Source of the DNA: JAXMCI01 sp046349435
GTDB lineage: Bacteria; Pseudomonadota; Alphaproteobacteria; Dongiales; Dongiaceae
Direction: 5' to 3'
Assembly: GCA_046349435.1 (NCBI GenBank)
Contig: JAXMCI010000031.1
Span: 22,949 to 86,948, forward strand
Length of the DNA: 64,000 nt
Every line of letters begins with the position of its first letter. The first letter of the stretch is position 1. Shown here piece after piece: positions 50,158 through 58,707 of this stretch. The translations under genes were made by a program, and so were the position numbers. The notes under the pieces were generated by a model. That model was not told the origin of the DNA. It was given only the letters and a program-made list of their open reading frames with translations, and searched no databases.

Positions 50158-52982
50158 GCCGCCTGCCGCCGCCCTTCGGCAGCCGGATCGACCGGTCCCG
50201 CCCGGTGTCGTTCACCTTCGAGGGACGCCGCTGCGCCGGGCTGGCCGGCGACAGCATCGCCAGCGCGCTCGCCGCCAACGGCCAGTGGGTGCTGTCGCGC
50301 TCCTTCAAGTACCACCGGCCGCGCGGCGCCTGGAGCCTCGCCGGCGCCGAGGCGAGCACGCTGGTGCAGCTGCCGCACGAGCCCAATGTCGCGGCCGAGC
50401 TGACGCCGCTCGCCGAGGGCATGGCGGTCACCGCGCAGAACGTCGCCGGCAGCCTGGCCCGGGACCGCGACGCCGTCATCGGGCGCTTCGCCCGGTTCCT
50501 GCCGGCGGGCTTCTACTACCGCACCTTCATGGGCCCGTCGCGCCATTCCTGGCGCGCCACCTGGGAGCCGCTGATCCGCCGCAAGGCGGGGCTGGGCGTG
50601 GTCGATCCGCAGGCGCCCCACCGCCATTTCGACAAGGCCAGCCTGCATTGCGACGTGCTGGTGGTCGGCGCCGGGCCGGCCGGCCTCGCCGCCGCGCTCG
50701 AGGCGGCCCGCGCCGGGGCCGACACGATCCTCTGCGACGGCGAGCCCGAGGCCGGCGGCAGCCTGACCTGGGCGCCGCACCCCGGGCTCGACCTCGCCGC
50801 CCTGCTGGACGAGGCAGCGAGCCTGCCGGCCCTGCGGCTGATGACCGGGACGGTCTGCAACGGCTGGTTCGAGGACAACTGGCTGCCGCTGATCCAGGGC
50901 GACACGCTGTGGCGGACGCGCGCGACGCAGGTGATTCTCGCCACCGGCGGCATCGAGCAGCCCGCCATCTTCCGCAACAACGACCTGCCCGGGATCATGG
51001 CCGGCTCGGCGGCGCAGCGGCTGATCCGCCATTACGGCGTGCGGCCCGGCCGCCGCGCGGTGGTGCTGGCCGCCACGCCGGACGGGCTGGCGGTCGCCGG
51101 CGACCTGCAGGCGGCGGGCGTGACGGTGGCGGCGCTGGTGCTGCCGCGGCCGCTGCCCGGCCAGGAACGGGCGGCGGCCGCCGGCATCCCGCTGGTCGCC
51201 GGCGCGGTGGAGGAGGCCGAGGGCGGCGTCCATCTGCTGCGCGTGCGGGCCGCCGGGCACTGGATCGACTGCGACCTGCTCGCCGTCTCGGCCGGGATCG
51301 CGCCGGCCTGGCAGCTGCCCTGCCAGGCCGGCGGCCGGCTCGGCTTCGACGAGGCGACCGGCCGCTTCGCCATCGCGCTCGAGCGGCCCGGGATCCACCT
51401 CGCCGGGGCGGTGGCGGGCCAGGCCGGCCGCGCCGCCGTCATGGCCGGCGGGCGGCGGGCGGCGCACGCCGCGCTGCGCGCGCTGGGCCGCGAGGCGCCG
51501 GACCTGCCGGCGCCGGAGGATCCCGAGGCCGCCCTCGCCCAGTGGGCGCAGCCGCTGGCGCCGCACCCGCGGGGCCTGGACTTCGTCGATCTCGACGAGG
51601 ACCTGCAGGTCAAGGACCTGATCACCACGGTCAAGGAGGGCTATCGCGAGATCGAGCTGGTGAAGCGCTTCTCGACGGTCGGCATGGGGCCGAGCCAGGG
51701 CCGCCACTCGGCGCTCGCCACCGCCCGCATCGTGGCATCGGCGACCGGGCGGAGCCCGGCCGAGACCGGCGTCACCACCGCCCGGCCGCCGACCGGGCCG
51801 GAGATGCTGGGCGTGCTCGCCGGGCACGGCCATGTCGCCGAGCGGCGCACCGCGCTGCATGCCCGCCACCTCGCGCTGCAGGCCGAGATGCGCCCGGTCG
51901 GCGCCTGGTGGCGGCCCTATTGCTACCATGGCGGCGACCGCGCCAACGCGATCCTCGCCGAGATCCGCGCGGTGCGCGGCAATGTCGGGCTGCTCGACGT
52001 CTCGACCCTGGGCAAGCTCGAGGTGCGCGGGCCCGATGCCGGCGCCTTCCTCGACCGGCTCTACACCATGGCGCACGCCGACCAGCCGGTCGGCCGGGTG
52101 CGCTACTGCCTGATGCTGAACGAGATGGCGACCGTGATCGACGACGGCGTCGCCTTCCGCCTGGCCGAGGACCGCTACTACGTCACCGCGACCACCGGCG
52201 CGGTCGCCCGCGTCTTCGCCGACATGGCGTTCTGGAACGCGCAGTGGCGGCTGCGCGTCGACGTGCTCAACCTGACCAGCGCCTTCGGCGCGCTCAACAT
52301 CACCGGGCCGCAGGCGCGCGCCCTGCTGCAGGCGCTGCCCGGCGACATCGATTTCGGCCGCGAGGCCTTCCGCTACCTCGAGGGCCGCGAGGGCCGGGTC
52401 GCCGGCGTGCCGGTGCGGGCGATGCGCATCGGCTTCACCGGCGAGCTCAGCTACGAGCTGCACTGCCCGCAGAGCCGGGCGCCGGCGCTGTGGGACGCGG
52501 TGATGGCGGCCGGCGCGCCGCTGGGACTGTGTCCCTACGGGCTGGAGGCGAGCCGCATCCTGCGGCTGGAGAAGGGCCACATCCTGATCGGCCAGGACAC
52601 CGACGCGCTGACCTCGCCCGACGAGCTGGGCTTCGGCTGGGCGGTGTCGCGCCGGAAGCCGTTCTTCGTCGGCAAGCGCGCGCTCGAGCTGCGGCGGCGC
52701 CGCGGCGAGAGCCGCAGGCTGGCCGCGCTCGCCTTCGCGCCCGGAGCCGAGCTGCCCGGCGAATCCTGCCTGGTGCTGCGCGGCGGCGCGCCGGCCGGGC
52801 ACGTCACCTCGGTGGCGCACTCGCCGACGCTGGGCCACGGCATCGCGCTCGCCTTCGTCCATCCCGAGGACGCCGCCAAGGGCAGCCGCGTCGCCATCCG
52901 GGCGCGCAGCGGCGCCATGGTCGAGGGCACGGTCGCGGGCCACGCCTTCTTCGACCCCGACAATGCGCGGCAGGCCCTGTGA
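50154..52982 (+). CDS. soxA: Sarcosine oxidase alpha subunit
   Basis: Large subunit of 942 residues. The N-terminal [2Fe-2S]-ferredoxin-like fold (FEGRRCAGLAGDSIASALAA) is followed by the NAD-binding domain with VVGAGPAGLAAALEAA (near residue 170). The C-terminal half, from about residue 570, is a GcvT-like aminomethyltransferase domain that binds tetrahydrofolate and traps the one-carbon unit. The full length is normal for SoxA. It starts inside the soxD stop (ATGA) and overlaps soxG by 4 bases, so the four subunits are translationally coupled. Confidence 0.9.
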   Translation: MSRLPPPFGSRIDRSRPVSFTFEGRRCAGLAGDSIASALAANGQWVLSRSFKYHRPRGAWSLAGAEASTLVQLPHEPNVAAELTPLAEGMAVTAQNVAGSLARDRDAVIGRFARFLPAGFYYRTFMGPSRHSWRATWEPLIRRKAGLGVVDPQAPHRHFDKASLHCDVLVVGAGPAGLAAALEAARAGADTILCDGEPEAGGSLTWAPHPGLDLAALLDEAASLPALRLMTGTVCNGWFEDNWLPLIQGDTLWRTRATQVILATGGIEQPAIFRNNDLPGIMAGSAAQRLIRHYGVRPGRRAVVLAATPDGLAVAGDLQAAGVTVAALVLPRPLPGQERAAAAGIPLVAGAVEEAEGGVHLLRVRAAGHWIDCDLLAVSAGIAPAWQLPCQAGGRLGFDEATGRFAIALERPGIHLAGAVAGQAGRAAVMAGGRRAAHAALRALGREAPDLPAPEDPEAALAQWAQPLAPHPRGLDFVDLDEDLQVKDLITTVKEGYREIELVKRFSTVGMGPSQGRHSALATARIVASATGRSPAETGVTTARPPTGPEMLGVLAGHGHVAERRTALHARHLALQAEMRPVGAWWRPYCYHGGDRANAILAEIRAVRGNVGLLDVSTLGKLEVRGPDAGAFLDRLYTMAHADQPVGRVRYCLMLNEMATVIDDGVAFRLAEDRYYVTATTGAVARVFADMAFWNAQWRLRVDVLNLTSAFGALNITGPQARALLQALPGDIDFGREAFRYLEGREGRVAGVPVRAMRIGFTGELSYELHCPQSRAPALWDAVMAAGAPLGLCPYGLEASRILRLEKGHILIGQDTDALTSPDELGFGWAVSRRKPFFVGKRALELRRRRGESRRLAALAFAPGAELPGESCLVLRGGAPAGHVTSVAHSPTLGHGIALAFVHPEDAAKGSRVAIRARSGAMVEGTVAGHAFFDPDNARQAL

Positions 52983-53551
52983 GCGCCGCCCGCCTCTTCC
53001 CGCTGCAGAGCGGCGGCGCCGCCGAGGACGCCGCCGCCCTGCTCGGCCGGCGCGGCGGGCTCGCCATCGAGGACCGCACGGCCTGGCCGCGCTGGGGCCT
53101 CAAGGGCCCGGGCAGCGCCGACTGGCTGGCCGCCGACGGGCTCGCCTTGCCCGGGCTCAACCGCTGGTCGGCGAGCGAGGGGGTGCGGGCGCTGCGGCTC
53201 GGCCGCAACGACGTCACGCTGACCGCCGGACCCGACGCGGCCGCGGCGCTGGCGGCGCGCCGCGAGCGCTGGGAGGCGGCGGCCGGGCCGAAGGGCTATC
53301 CGAGCTGGCGCGAGGAGGGCTGGGCCTGGCTGGCGCTCTCCGGCGCCGCCCTCGACGCCGTGCTGGCGCGGCTCACCGCCGTCGATCTGCGGCCGGACCG
53401 CTTCGCCGCCGACGCCATCGCCCAGACCCGCGTCGCCCATCTCGACGCCGTGCTGCTGCTCGGCGGCGGCGTCGCCGAGCTGTTCTTCGACATCGCGGCG
53501 ACGGCGAGCGTGCTCCGCGAGATCGCCCGCGCCGCGGAGGCCCGCCGGTGA
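52979..53551 (+). CDS. soxG: Sarcosine oxidase gamma subunit
   Basis: Protein of 190 residues of the SoxG family, a small GcvT-like fold with GLAIEDRTAWPRWGLKGPGSADWL near the N-terminus and the ending DAVLLLGGGVAELFFDIA. It starts with GTG overlapping the soxA stop and itself overlaps the next gene by 4 bases. The gamma subunit is needed for assembly of the heterotetramer, and no active site is known in it. Confidence 0.85.
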   Translation: MSAARLFPLQSGGAAEDAAALLGRRGGLAIEDRTAWPRWGLKGPGSADWLAADGLALPGLNRWSASEGVRALRLGRNDVTLTAGPDAAAALAARRERWEAAAGPKGYPSWREEGWAWLALSGAALDAVLARLTAVDLRPDRFAADAIAQTRVAHLDAVLLLGGGVAELFFDIAATASVLREIARAAEARR

Positions 53552-54516
53552 GCACCGATCCCGTCGTCATCCTGCACAGCAGCCGCGTCGCCGAGGTCAA
53601 GCCGCCGGTGGCCGCCGCGCATCCCGATCTCGCCATCCATCTCTGCGACAGCTACGAGGCGCTGCCCGACCTGCTCGCCGAGACCCGGGCCGAGGTCGTC
53701 TACACCGTGCGCTTCGCCGGCACGCCGCGCTTTCCCCGCCAGGCGCTGCTCGAATCGCCGACCGTGAAGTGGATCTCGGTCGGCGGCTCCGGCACCGACC
53801 ATCTCCGCCCCTGGGACCCCGCCCGCACCGCGGTGACCAACGCCGCGGGCGTCGCCTCGGACGCGATGGCGGAATATGCGCTCGGCGCCATGCTCGCCTT
53901 CGCGCTCGACCATCGCGGCTTCCGCCGCGCCCAGCAGGAGGAGCGCTGGTTCGCCGGCGAGGTCGGCCGGATCGAGGGCCGCACCCTGCTGCTGGTCGGG
54001 CTCGGCCGCACCGGCGAGGCGGTGGCGCGGCGCGCCAAGGCGATGGACATGACGGTATTGGGCGTGCGCGCCAACCCGGCGCCGGTCGCCCATGTCGACG
54101 AGGTGCATCCCGTCTCGGCCCTGCCCGCGCTCTGGCCGCGCGCCGACTTCGTCGTGGTCGCCGTGCCGCTGCTGCCGGCGACGCGCGGCCTGGTCGGGCG
54201 GGAGGCCTTCGCCGCCCTGCCGCCGCACGCCGTGCTGATCGACGTGTCGCGCGGCGGCGTGGTCGAGGAGGCGGCGCTGCTCGCGGCGCTGGACGAGGGC
54301 CGGCTCAAGGGCGCGGCGCTCGACGTCTTCGCCAGCGAGCCGCTGCCGCCCGGCCACCCGCTCTGGCGCATGGAGAACGTGATGATCACGCCGCACTGCT
54401 CGTCGGTCTTCGCCGGCTGGGAGGCGAAGTCGGCCGGCATGTTCGCCGCCAACCTGGCGCGCTGGCGCCGCGGCGAGCCGCTCGCCAACCTCGTCGACCC
54501 CGCGCGGGGCTACTGA
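53548..54516 (+). CDS. D-isomer specific 2-hydroxyacid dehydrogenase
   Basis: NAD-dependent dehydrogenase of 322 residues. The cofactor motif GLGRTGEAVARR is near residue 150, then the catalytic Arg in IDVSRGGVVEE, Glu in VFASEPLPPGHP and His in TPHCSS, in the right order. Related enzymes use glyoxylate, hydroxypyruvate or phosphoglycerate. Its GTG start overlaps soxG, so it is expressed with the sarcosine oxidase. A role in handling a glycine or glyoxylate product is likely but not proven. Confidence 0.87.
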   Translation: MSTDPVVILHSSRVAEVKPPVAAAHPDLAIHLCDSYEALPDLLAETRAEVVYTVRFAGTPRFPRQALLESPTVKWISVGGSGTDHLRPWDPARTAVTNAAGVASDAMAEYALGAMLAFALDHRGFRRAQQEERWFAGEVGRIEGRTLLLVGLGRTGEAVARRAKAMDMTVLGVRANPAPVAHVDEVHPVSALPALWPRADFVVVAVPLLPATRGLVGREAFAALPPHAVLIDVSRGGVVEEAALLAALDEGRLKGAALDVFASEPLPPGHPLWRMENVMITPHCSSVFAGWEAKSAGMFAANLARWRRGEPLANLVDPARGY

Positions 54517-54534
54517 GCCGGAGGACGGACAACC

Positions 54535-56073
54535 ATGACGCAGGAACGCGCGCGCGGCGGCAGGCGGGGCAAGGCGGGGCGCGGCGGCGGGGTGATCCCG
54601 CAGCTGCCCTGGCGCCATGTCGAGAACCCCTACCCGCGCCTCGAGCTGGCGCGGCCGGAGCAGATCGAGGCGATCCACGCGACCTCGATCCGCGTGCTCT
54701 CCGAGCTCGGCATCCGGGTGATGGGCGAGCGGGTGCTCGACCTCTTCGCCGCCGCCGGCGCCATCGTCGACCGCGCGGAGCGGACGGTGCGGATCGACGA
54801 GAGCATCGTCGCCGCGGCGCTGAAGACGGCGCCGTCGCGCTTCACCCTGACCTCGCGCAACCCCGCGCGGCGGCTGACCTTCGGCGGCAACAGCGTCGTC
54901 TTCGGGCTGGTCGCCGGCCCGGCCAACATCCATGACCGGGTCAACGGGCGGCGCCCGGGCAACCTCAAGGACTACGAGAACTTCATCCGGCTGGCGCAGT
55001 ACTTCAACGCCATCCACATGATCGGCAACCAGGTGACGGGGCCGCAGGAGCTGCCGGCCAACAACCGCCACCTCGACGCCTACCGCGCCAACCTGACGCT
55101 GTCCGACCGCAGCTATCACTGCACGGCGATCGGCCGCGGCCGGGCGATGGACGGCATCACCATGATGGCGATCGCCCGCGGCATCACCCTCGAGGAGCTG
55201 GCGCGCGATCCCGGCGTCACCACCATCATCTCGGTCAACTCGCCGCGGCTCTTCGACGACGCCATGGGCGAGGGGCTGATCGCCATGGCCGAGCACGGCC
55301 AGCCGGTCACCATCACGCCCTTCACCCTGATGGGGGCGATGACGCCGGTGACCCTGGGGGCGGCGCTGGTGCAGCAGAACGCCGAGGCGCTGTTCGGCAT
55401 CACGCTGACCCAGCTGGTGCGGCCGGGCGCGCCGGTGATGTACGGTGCCTTCACCTCCAACGTCGACCTGCGCTCCGGCGCGCCGGCCTTCGGCACGCCG
55501 GAGAACACCAAGGCCAACGCCATCGCCGGCCAGCTGGCGCGCCGCTACGGCCTGCCCTACCGCACCTCCAACGCCAACGCGTCGAACGCCGTCGACCTGC
55601 AGGCCGCCTACGAGACGGCGATGGCGACCTGGGGCGCGGTGATGGGCGGCGGCAACCTGATCTACCATGCCGCCGGCTGGCTCGAGGGCGGGCTCACCGC
55701 CTCCTACGAGAAGCTGATCCTCGACGTCGAGATCCTGCAGAACATGATGGAGATCCTGCGGCCGATCGACGTCGCGCCCGACGAGCTCGGCTTCGACGCC
55801 ATCGCTTCGGTGCCGACCGGCGGCCACTTCTTCGGCGCCGCGCACACGCTCTCCCGCTACGAGACCGCCTTCTACCGCCCGCTGCTCTCCGACTGGACCA
55901 ACTACGGCGCCTGGCAGGCCGCCGGCGCGCACGACGCCCTCGACCGCGCGACGCAGCTGTGGCAGAGGGCGCTCGCCGAGTACGAGGAGCCGGAGATGGA
56001 CCCGGCGATCCGCGAGGCGCTCGACGCCTACGTCGCGCGCCGCAAGGAGGAGATCGGACGGGACGAGCCGTGA
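54535..56073 (+). CDS. MttB family corrinoid-dependent methyltransferase (non-pyrrolysine)
   Basis: Full-length enzyme of 512 residues in the trimethylamine/glycine-betaine methyltransferase family. Family parts include TPENTKANAIAGQLARRYGLPYR, AAGWLEGGLTAS and GGHFFGAAHTLS. The frame has no internal TAG, so it is the non-pyrrolysine type, whose known members demethylate glycine betaine, carnitine or other quaternary amines. It lies 18 bases after the 2-hydroxyacid dehydrogenase gene and upstream of a dimethylglycine dehydrogenase-like gene. Together they suggest a path from a quaternary amine to glycine. No corrinoid protein is seen. Confidence 0.87.
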   Translation: MTQERARGGRRGKAGRGGGVIPQLPWRHVENPYPRLELARPEQIEAIHATSIRVLSELGIRVMGERVLDLFAAAGAIVDRAERTVRIDESIVAAALKTAPSRFTLTSRNPARRLTFGGNSVVFGLVAGPANIHDRVNGRRPGNLKDYENFIRLAQYFNAIHMIGNQVTGPQELPANNRHLDAYRANLTLSDRSYHCTAIGRGRAMDGITMMAIARGITLEELARDPGVTTIISVNSPRLFDDAMGEGLIAMAEHGQPVTITPFTLMGAMTPVTLGAALVQQNAEALFGITLTQLVRPGAPVMYGAFTSNVDLRSGAPAFGTPENTKANAIAGQLARRYGLPYRTSNANASNAVDLQAAYETAMATWGAVMGGGNLIYHAAGWLEGGLTASYEKLILDVEILQNMMEILRPIDVAPDELGFDAIASVPTGGHFFGAAHTLSRYETAFYRPLLSDWTNYGAWQAAGAHDALDRATQLWQRALAEYEEPEMDPAIREALDAYVARRKEEIGRDEP

Positions 56074-56123
56074 CAAACGAGCACCACATGGCGCCGCTGG
56101 CGCGCCGGACGGGCCGTCATTGC

Positions 56124-56202
56124 TCACGCGGAGGCGCGGAGGCCGCGGAGAAGGGTCGGATCGAGGCCGATGCGACCACCACGCCTCCGCGTCTCCGCGT
56201 GA
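56124..56202. repeat. Inverted repeat between MttB and the dehydrogenase gene
   Basis: A 20-base arm tcacgcggaggcgcggaggc (56124-56143) and its complement gcctccgcgtctccgcgtga (56183-56202) match with one mismatch, enclosing 39 bases. It is the only marked element in the 191-base gap. Confidence 0.8.
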
Positions 56203-56264
56203 ATCCTTTCTGAGCACCAGAGACCAGCACGCAGTCAGGACCCAACAGGGAAGGACAGGACCCC

Positions 56265-58682
56265 ATGCGCTCCCATGCCCAGGCCGTCGTCATCGGAGGC
56301 GGCGTCATCGGCTGCTCGATCCTCTACCACCTGACCAAGAAGGGGTGGACGGACGTCGTCCTGCTCGAGCGCTCGGAGCTGACCAGCGGCAGCACCTGGC
56401 ACGCCGCCGCCAACATCCACGGGCTGCACGACGTCACCAACATCAGCCGGCTGCAGCACTACACGATGCGGCTCTACAAGGAGCTCGAGGCCGAGACCGG
56501 CCAGAGCTGCGGCGTCTTCCAGCCGGGCTCGCTCTACCTCGCCCAGACCGAGCAGCGCGAGCACCAGCTGCGCATCCAGGCGGCCAAGGCGAAGCGCTAC
56601 GGCATGAACTTCTACGAGGTCGGGCGCGCCGAGGCGGAGAAGCTGCACCCGCTGGTCGATTTCGACGGCATCCGCTGCATCATGTACGAGCCGGACGGCG
56701 GCAACGTCGACCCCTCCGGCGTGACCAACGCCTATGCGCTGGGCGCCCGCCAGCGCGGCGCCGAGATCCACCGCTTCACCCGCGTGACCGGCACCGAGGC
56801 GCAGCCGGACGGGACCTGGATCGTGCGCTCGGAGAAGGGCGAGATCCGCACCCCCTGGGTGGTCAACGCCGCCGGGCTGTGGGCCCGCGAGGTCGCCGCC
56901 ATGGCCGGGCTCGACTTCCCGCTGATCCCGACCGAGCACCAGTACTTCGTCACCGAGACGATCCCCGAGATCGCCGCGCTCGACCGCCGGCTGCCCTCGG
57001 TCGCCGACCGCGACGGCGAGTACTACCTGCGCCAGGAGGGCAAGGGCCTGCTGGTGGGCGCCTACGAGAAGCGCATGAAGTTCTGGGCCGAGGAGGGCAC
57101 GCCCTGGGACTTCGGCCAGGACCTCTTCCCCGACGACCTCGAGCGCATCGAGGAGAACATGATGCGCGCCATCGCGCGGGTGCCGGCGGTCGGCCGGGCC
57201 GGCGTCAAGCGGGTGATCAACGGCCCGATGATCTGGTCGCCGGACAGCGCCGCGCTGTTCGGCCCGGTGCCGGAGCGCACCGGCTACTTCGCCTGCTGCG
57301 GCATCATCCCCGGCTTCTCGCAGAATGGCGGGCTCGGCCGGCTCGCCGCCGAGTGGATGGTCGAGGGCGAGCCGACGCTCGACATGTTCGGCTGGGACCT
57401 CGCCCGCTTCGGCCACTGGGCCGGAAAGGCCTTCACCAGGGCGCGCGTCGAGGACCAGTACACCCACCGCTTCAAGATCCACTTCCCCTATGAGGAGCGG
57501 ATGGCCGGCCGGCCGGTCAGGACGCGCCCGGTCTACGAGATGCAGAAGACGATGGGCGCGATCTTCGGCCTCAATTTCGGCTGGGAGCACCCGCTGTGGT
57601 TCGCAGCACCTGGCGAGCCGCGCGAGGAGACCTACGGCTTCACCCGGCAGAACTGGTGGGCGCCGGTCGGCCGCGAGGCGCGCATGCTGCGCGACAAGGC
57701 GGGGATCATCGACATCTCCAACTTCGCCAAGTACCGGATCAAGGGGCCGGGCGCCGAGGACTGGCTGAACGCGCTGCTCGCCAACCGCATGCCGCGCCAG
57801 GTCGGCCGCTCCTGCCTGACGCCGCTGATCGGCGTGCGCGGCGGCGTCGCCGGCGACTTCACCGTGACGCGGCTCGCCGAGGACGAGTTCCTGATGGTCG
57901 GGTCCGGCATGGCCGAGCGCTTCCACCAGCGCTTCTTCAACGCCATCCCGCTGCCCGCGGGCACGACCTTCGAGAGCCAGACCGAGGCGCTCGCCGGCTT
58001 CAACGTCGCCGGCCCGCGCGCCCGCGAGCTGCTGCAGCGCCTGAGCAACGCGCCGCTCGACAACGAGGCCTTCCCCTTCATGCGCTCGGCCCGCATCACC
58101 GTGGCCGGCGTCGAGTGCGTGGCGATCCGGGTGAGCTTCACCGGCGACCTCGGCTGGGAGCTGCACTGCCCGGTGGCCGACCAGGAGAAGCTCTACACCG
58201 CGCTGCTCGAGGCCGGCCGCGCGCTCGGCGCCGGGCCGGTCGGCTCGCGCGCGCTCTTGTCGCTGCGCGTCGAGAAGGGCTACGGCTCCTGGGGCCGCGA
58301 CTACAGCCCGGAATACTGGCCGCAGGAGAGCGGGCTCGACCGGCTGGTCAAGGCCGACAAGGAGTTCCTCAACAAGGCCGCCTGGCAGGCGATCGCGAGC
58401 AATCCGCCGCGCGAGATCATGTCCTTCCTGGAGATCGAGGCGGCCGACGCCGACGCGACGGGCGGCGAGCCGGTCTTCCTGCCGGACGGCACGCCCGCCG
58501 GCCAGGTCAGCTCCGGCACCTACGGCTACTCGGTCGGCAAGTCGCTCGCCATCGCCTATCTCAAGGCGGGGCTGGCCAAGCCCGGCGACGCGCTCGAGGT
58601 CGCCATCCTCGGCCGGCCGCACAAGGCGCGGCTGCTGGCGCACCCGGCCTTCGACCCGGAGGGCAAGCGGCTCCGGGCGTAG
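56265..58682 (+). CDS. Dimethylglycine/sarcosine dehydrogenase-like flavoprotein with GcvT domain
   Basis: Enzyme of 805 residues. The N-terminal FAD domain has VVIGGGVIGCSILYHL and the covalent-FAD histidine in SGSTWHAA. The C-terminal part, from about residue 420, is a GcvT-like folate-binding domain (GLNFGWEHPLWF, SFTGDLGWELHC). This matches dimethylglycine dehydrogenase and related demethylases, which pass the methyl carbon to tetrahydrofolate. It follows the MttB gene after an inverted repeat, with a GGACAGGA ribosome site. Exact substrate (dimethylglycine, sarcosine or other N-methyl amino acid) is open. Confidence 0.87.
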   Translation: MRSHAQAVVIGGGVIGCSILYHLTKKGWTDVVLLERSELTSGSTWHAAANIHGLHDVTNISRLQHYTMRLYKELEAETGQSCGVFQPGSLYLAQTEQREHQLRIQAAKAKRYGMNFYEVGRAEAEKLHPLVDFDGIRCIMYEPDGGNVDPSGVTNAYALGARQRGAEIHRFTRVTGTEAQPDGTWIVRSEKGEIRTPWVVNAAGLWAREVAAMAGLDFPLIPTEHQYFVTETIPEIAALDRRLPSVADRDGEYYLRQEGKGLLVGAYEKRMKFWAEEGTPWDFGQDLFPDDLERIEENMMRAIARVPAVGRAGVKRVINGPMIWSPDSAALFGPVPERTGYFACCGIIPGFSQNGGLGRLAAEWMVEGEPTLDMFGWDLARFGHWAGKAFTRARVEDQYTHRFKIHFPYEERMAGRPVRTRPVYEMQKTMGAIFGLNFGWEHPLWFAAPGEPREETYGFTRQNWWAPVGREARMLRDKAGIIDISNFAKYRIKGPGAEDWLNALLANRMPRQVGRSCLTPLIGVRGGVAGDFTVTRLAEDEFLMVGSGMAERFHQRFFNAIPLPAGTTFESQTEALAGFNVAGPRARELLQRLSNAPLDNEAFPFMRSARITVAGVECVAIRVSFTGDLGWELHCPVADQEKLYTALLEAGRALGAGPVGSRALLSLRVEKGYGSWGRDYSPEYWPQESGLDRLVKADKEFLNKAAWQAIASNPPREIMSFLEIEAADADATGGEPVFLPDGTPAGQVSSGTYGYSVGKSLAIAYLKAGLAKPGDALEVAILGRPHKARLLAHPAFDPEGKRLRA

Positions 58683-58707
58683 GACGACGGCAGGAGGAGG
58701 CCTGGCG

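Noticed and set aside
49659..52943. Minus-strand open frame of 1094 codons opposite soxA
   Set aside because: Low-complexity Arg/Gly/Ala/His composition and exact opposition to a clear soxA; a shadow.
53296..56217. Minus-strand open frame of 973 codons opposite the dehydrogenase and mttB
   Set aside because: Same shadow composition; both plus-strand genes have intact motifs.
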